Of a stretch of 21,699 bases of DNA, positions 17,999 to 21,699 are shown one piece after another. Source of the DNA: Dimargaris cristalligena (taxonomy: Eukaryota > Kickxellomycota > Dimargaritomycetes > Dimargaritales > Dimargaritaceae). How positions within the stretch are numbered: position 1 is the stretch's first letter; each line of letters opens with the position of its first letter. Made by a program: the position numbers and the translations under genes. The DNA lies in the NCBI GenBank assembly GCA_027576995.1, contig JANBQC010000099.1, forward strand, positions 38,319 to 60,017. Direction: 5' to 3'. The notes below the pieces were generated by a model that was not told the origin of the DNA, made no database searches, and saw nothing but the letters and a program-made list of their open reading frames with translations.

Positions 17999-20773
17999 AT
18001 GCCGTTCGTCATGAACCATAATAATCGGGTAGCTTGTGTGGTAAGTAGCGATTAATTATTAGGCTTTATTTATCGACGTAATTTCCGGACATATTGCCCA
18101 CTATTGAGTCACCGACAGTCCACTATGGCCTGTAGTGACTGCCATGCCATGCTATACTATACTAAATTTTCCTTGCAACTCCCCACCAACACTCCGCTCA
18201 TTTGTATATATCCATTTTTACCACCTCTGTGTGTATGCTCTCACGTGGCTTGTAACCACCCCCCCCCTCCCCTCCTTATTCACTGCCGGCTATGATGTCC
18301 AAATAGATGGTTGGACTACCAGCACGGGGCAAGACCTACATCGCCCAAAAAGGTGAGTTCCACAGCCGGTCTCTGGCCATTGGTGATTTTCCCTAGTAGC
18401 TGGGGTGATAAATAACATCGTCTGTAGCGTACTATTTCCCTACTACCAACCCTCCCATGACATAATTCCCTCAACTATATACTCACGCTCACTTACACCA
18501 ATCTGACCATAATCGAATATTGCCCTCCTTTTCCTCATCTCATAGTGTGTCGGTACCTCCAATGGGTGGGTATCCAAACCAAAGTGTTCAACGTGGGAAA
18601 CTACCGGCGCCAACTAACCGGTGCCCAAACCGACCATTCCTTCTTTGATCCCCACAATGAGGAGGCCTCCCAACTCCGCCTCCAGTGTGCCATTGAGGCC
18701 CTAAATGATATGCTGCGCTGGTTCAAAAAGGATCACGGCGTAGTCGGGATTTACGACGCCACTAATTCCACCGCCAGCCGCCGGCGTCTCCTCCGCGAGC
18801 GACTGGAAGCCGCTGACATCCAGGTCATGTTTATTGAGTCCGTGTGCGATGCCGAGGACATTGTCCTGCGTAACATTATGCAAGTCAAGCTCAACTCACC
18901 CGACTACGCCGACGGAGTCGAATCGGAAACTATCGTCAATGACTTCCGCGCCCGCATCGAGCACTACGAGGGGGTCTACGAACCCGTTACCGAGGATGAG
19001 TCCACCTTCGTCAAAATGGTCAATGTGGGTAGTAAGGTCATCATCAACCGCATCTGCGGCTATCTCCAAAGTCGGGTGGTGTACTATTTGATGAACCTCC
19101 ACATTGTGCCCCGAGCCATTTTCTTTAGCCGGCACGGCGAGAGTATGTACAACGTACTGGGCAAGCTGGGGGGCGACTCCGACCTTAGCCCCCGGGGTCG
19201 CAAGTACTCCGAAGCCCTTCCAGGCTTAATTTCCAAGCACCTGGATGGCCAAAACTTGACTGTCTGGACATCCACCATGCGCCGCACCATCCAAACCGGC
19301 CAACACTTACCTTACCCTAAACTACAATGGAAAGCTCTAGACGAACTAGACGCGGGCGTATGCGACGGCCTTACCTACGAAGATGTCGAGCAACAGTACC
19401 CCGAGGATTTCGCCCTCCGGGATGATGACAAATTCAACTACCGGTACCGCGGCGGTGAATCCTACCGGGACGTGGTGCTCCGTTTAGAGCCGGTCATCAT
19501 GGAACTCGAGCGTCAGCACAACATTCTCATTGTCGGTCACCAGGCCATTCTGCGCTGCATCTACGCGTACTACCTCAATTACTCACACGAAGAATTGCCG
19601 TATATTAAAATTCCGCTACATACCGTGCTGAAGCTGACCCCGCGCGCCTATGGATGTGATGTAGAGCAATACAAATTTGACATCGAGGCCGTCGATACTT
19701 ACCGTGCGAATCCTAAACGTCCGTCGTCGCTTAAGCGAGTGGGTGCCCATACCCCCACTACGTCGTCAGTGGGAGGCAGTGCGCCTTACAAACGCCCCCC
19801 AACGATGTCCGCGTCATCATCGGTCACTTCCGGCGGTGGCAGCGTGAGTAACATCCTAGGCGGGGGTGTTACGGGTGCATTTCAAGTGCCGACCTCCGTG
19901 CGTAATAACAACCTCCCACCCCATGCCAATACTCTGATTGGGGTATCCCCACCCGTCAGTGACCTCCCCCGGGCAGCGATGACGGTGGACCAAATCAGCC
20001 AGACGTCCGTGGCATCTACCATTGGTGGCGGTAATCCCAGTAACAATTGGGCTCCCGCTGTTCCGTCCAAACTGTCGGATGCTGCCTCTATTTCTTCGCT
20101 TACCAGTGCCGGTGGTGGCAGTGAGGGCCAGACCCCAGCATCCTCCTCCTCCGCCGTTCCCCCTAGAATCATCACTGACTTTATCAAAGATCACCACCAA
20201 CACCACCACGGCATGAACGGCGTAGGTAGCCCCTACATGTCCCAGTCAGTCCATACCAGTCGGGCTACTACCCCCGAGCCCGGGCTTTATAACGGTGGCG
20301 CCAGCCTTAGTGCCAGTTTCAGTGCCCCGGGGAAAGTGGTCGATATGGTCAATGGGGTGGGGGTCACCCCTTTGAAACCCCCCTTTTCGGTCAGCTTTAC
20401 CGATGCCCCTGATTCGGCCACCGATAAACTCGAGAGTGACCACATCCTGCCAGGACTATACCTTCCGCACGAATACTCCACCGAGTCCCAGGCGGTGAAA
20501 TCCTACCTGGAGGAAGTCGCTGCGGAGTTTCCGGAGATGGACGATTTGACCATCGGTGGTAAAGCGTCGAATTCGACGGCGACCAATGGCTATGGGCATG
20601 ATTATGGGTATGACCATCGGGAAGAGGGTCGTCGGACTCAGTCGCAGCCAACACTGAACATGAATGGGAATGGCGTAGCAAATGGGCAGGGGGAACACCA
20701 GACCAATGGGAATATGCCCCATACGAAGCACACGTCCCTGTCCGAACGTCCCGCCTCGCATGAACTACCATAA
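17999..20773 (+). CDS. Bifunctional 6-phosphofructo-2-kinase / fructose-2,6-bisphosphatase
   Basis: This cytosolic enzyme makes and degrades fructose-2,6-bisphosphate, the allosteric signal controlling phosphofructokinase-1 and gluconeogenesis. Exons are 17999-18040, 18307-18352 and 18546-20773, giving 771 residues. Exon 1 (MPFVMNHNNRVACV) joins in phase 0 to exon 2, which carries the P-loop MVGLPARGKTYIAQK. Kinase features: Walker A at residues 17-24, the NVGNYRR block, IYDATNST (Asp100) and FIESVCD. Phosphatase features: FFSRHGES (His226), TSTMRRTIQT, DELDAGVCDG (Glu296) and LIVGHQAILRC (His361). All three catalytic phosphatase residues are present, so both activities are expected; yeast PFK26 has lost the first His. 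After about residue 415 a 355-residue Ser/Gly/Pro/Thr-rich tail follows, absent from animal enzymes at this length. An in-frame TGA at 17978 with no AG before ATG 17999 fixes the start. Confidence 0.95.
18307..18352 (+). other. 46-base exon carrying the PFK-2 P-loop
   Basis: This exon begins directly at an ATG after the acceptor AAATAG and ends at the consensus donor GTGAGT. It encodes only the Walker A segment of the kinase. In the retained intron, the TAG of the acceptor is an in-frame stop immediately before this ATG. Confidence 0.85.
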
Positions 20774-21587
20774 CAGTCCCCCAGCGGCGGCGATACGTTA
20801 CTTTTATACCCTCATTTTTTTTCTTGATTTCCACTTGTTTCTTTAAAATATATATTATATAAAAAATCTGGATCCTTGGTGTCCATTTCTGCTACTATTA
20901 CCACTATTACTAGGATTATGTACCCAGCAGCTATTCTCTTTATACATTGCCTATTAAAAGTCAATACAACTTGCCATTCTTATGTAACTTGGCCAAATGG
21001 TAAGTTTGGGAGTGATTTGAAACATGAGTCAGGTTCAATAGCAGCCAACTAATTGAGGGTAGGCCTCAGCCCCAGTAACCATTAAAATACGGCTATACCT
21101 ACTATTGTATTTGGTTTGTTACAAGGGCTCAGATAATTGCGGGATAGTATGGAGTTCACATCCCATTCGCGTTCCATGAACATCTGTGATAGACAAAGCC
21201 ATATCCAATATCCAATGGCCCAGTCGGCCTACAAGTTAAAATGGCGAGTAAATAAAAGATAGATCTAATAGAATGCGCCTTGAATAAAATATTTATTTAC
21301 AAAAATTATGAATTGTTGAGGTGGTCTAGGCAAATACAGCCTCCTAAAACCTTAGTCATAGTGCAGGAAGATTAAAATGGTCGAAAAATGTGTACAGATA
21401 AGATATTCGGCCATTAGACTGACTGACCTAATCGATCAGACTGCGAAATAAAAAAATAGGACCCAATAATTCAAAGGAATATGCGATCTAGAAATATATG
21501 CTAGTTAAGTGGGTACAGAATAGAAGAAATGTCCGAAATACAGGGTTCCCCACTAGGGAAATGGGTCAGGATCAGAATCCATTGGAA
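20774..21587. other. Convergent intergenic region, AT-rich
   Basis: About 0.8 kb lies between the PFK-2 stop (+) and the stop of the chitin-binding gene (-). No coding sequence is visible. An AATAAA/TTTATT pair at 21283-21297 could serve the minus-strand gene, whose stop is about 290 bases away. Confidence 0.6.
20953..20958 (+). terminator. Possible polyadenylation signal of the PFK-2 gene
   Basis: An ATTAAA hexamer lies about 180 bases after the stop codon, in AT-rich sequence. It is a common AATAAA variant. Confidence 0.3.
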
Positions 21588-21699
21588 TTAAATCCGACCA
21601 TTAGCAGCAGTGGAGCGGCGGCTGAATACTTGGCCACAAGGCCCGCTCAGACAGCCGGTACCGCAGTGGGCATTGGTGAAACCACAGAAGCCCTGCTTG
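21588..21699 (-). CDS. C-terminal part of a CBM18 chitin-binding protein (partial)
   Basis: Only the last 36 codons are in the window. Read on the minus strand from the edge, they give GFCGFTNAHCGTGC followed by LSGPCG, then a short tail ending NGRI and TAA. The cysteine spacing, with aromatic and Gly positions C-G-F/Y-x(4)-C-G-x-G-C-x-S-G-P-C, is that of the second half of a hevein-type (CBM18) chitin-binding domain. In early-diverging fungi such domains are often attached to chitin deacetylases, chitinases or other wall proteins. Which of these this is cannot be told because the rest lies beyond the window. The domain call rests on four cysteines in the right spacing. Confidence 0.8.
   Translation of the reverse strand, partial: KQGFCGFTNAHCGTGCLSGPCGQVFSRRSTAANGRI

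Noticed and set aside
18545..18547. GTG as the start of the PFK-2 coding region
   Set aside because: The codon there overlaps an acceptor AG. The P-loop lies in an upstream exon and must be joined to give a working kinase.

Overview
The window is eukaryotic and almost certainly fungal. Its genes are split by GT-AG introns of about 120 to 800 bases, with pyrimidine-rich acceptors and leaders. Three features suggest an early-diverging, non-Dikarya fungus (Zoopagomycota or Mucoromycota type). These are a StART-like class I phosphatidylinositol transfer protein, a probable U12-type (AT-AC) intron, and a CBM18 chitin-binding domain at the right edge. The lineage is an inference from gene content; no species is claimed.

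Layout, left to right. (1) About 194-2304, + strand: a UBOX5/RNF37-like U-box E3 ubiquitin ligase in six recognisable exons, with its 5' end missing or unresolved; one intron has U12-type features. (2) 2305-5098: 2.8 kb without a recognisable gene. It holds G-rich + strand sequence, a proline-rich minus-strand candidate exon and the promoter of the next gene. (3) 5099-7212, +: phosphatidylinositol transfer protein in four exons, one of them an 8-base microexon. (4) 8524-10974, -: a secreted, disordered 816-residue protein with an acidic repeat core. (5) 12992-15175, -: an ANL-superfamily acyl-CoA/4-coumarate-CoA ligase-like enzyme in two exons, with a mitochondrial-type presequence and a C-terminal PKL. 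(6) 15176-17998: no firm gene; one weak minus-strand candidate and a pyrimidine-rich leader. (7) 17999-20773, +: bifunctional 6-phosphofructo-2-kinase/fructose-2,6-bisphosphatase in three exons with a long disordered tail. (8) 21588-21699, -: the C-terminal end of a chitin-binding (CBM18) protein running off the window.

The genes are ordinary chromosomal housekeeping or accessory genes and do not form a visible pathway or cluster. The neighbouring pairs PITP/secreted protein and PFK-2/CBM18 are convergent; the secreted-protein and ligase genes are tandem on the minus strand. I saw no mobile element, CRISPR array, rRNA or tRNA. The most notable observations concern gene structure: the U12-type intron, the 8-base microexon, and a P-loop encoded on its own 46-base exon behind a 42-base first coding exon. 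The architecture of the acidic secreted protein, with a repeated EPCD cysteine motif flanking an acidic core, is also notable.
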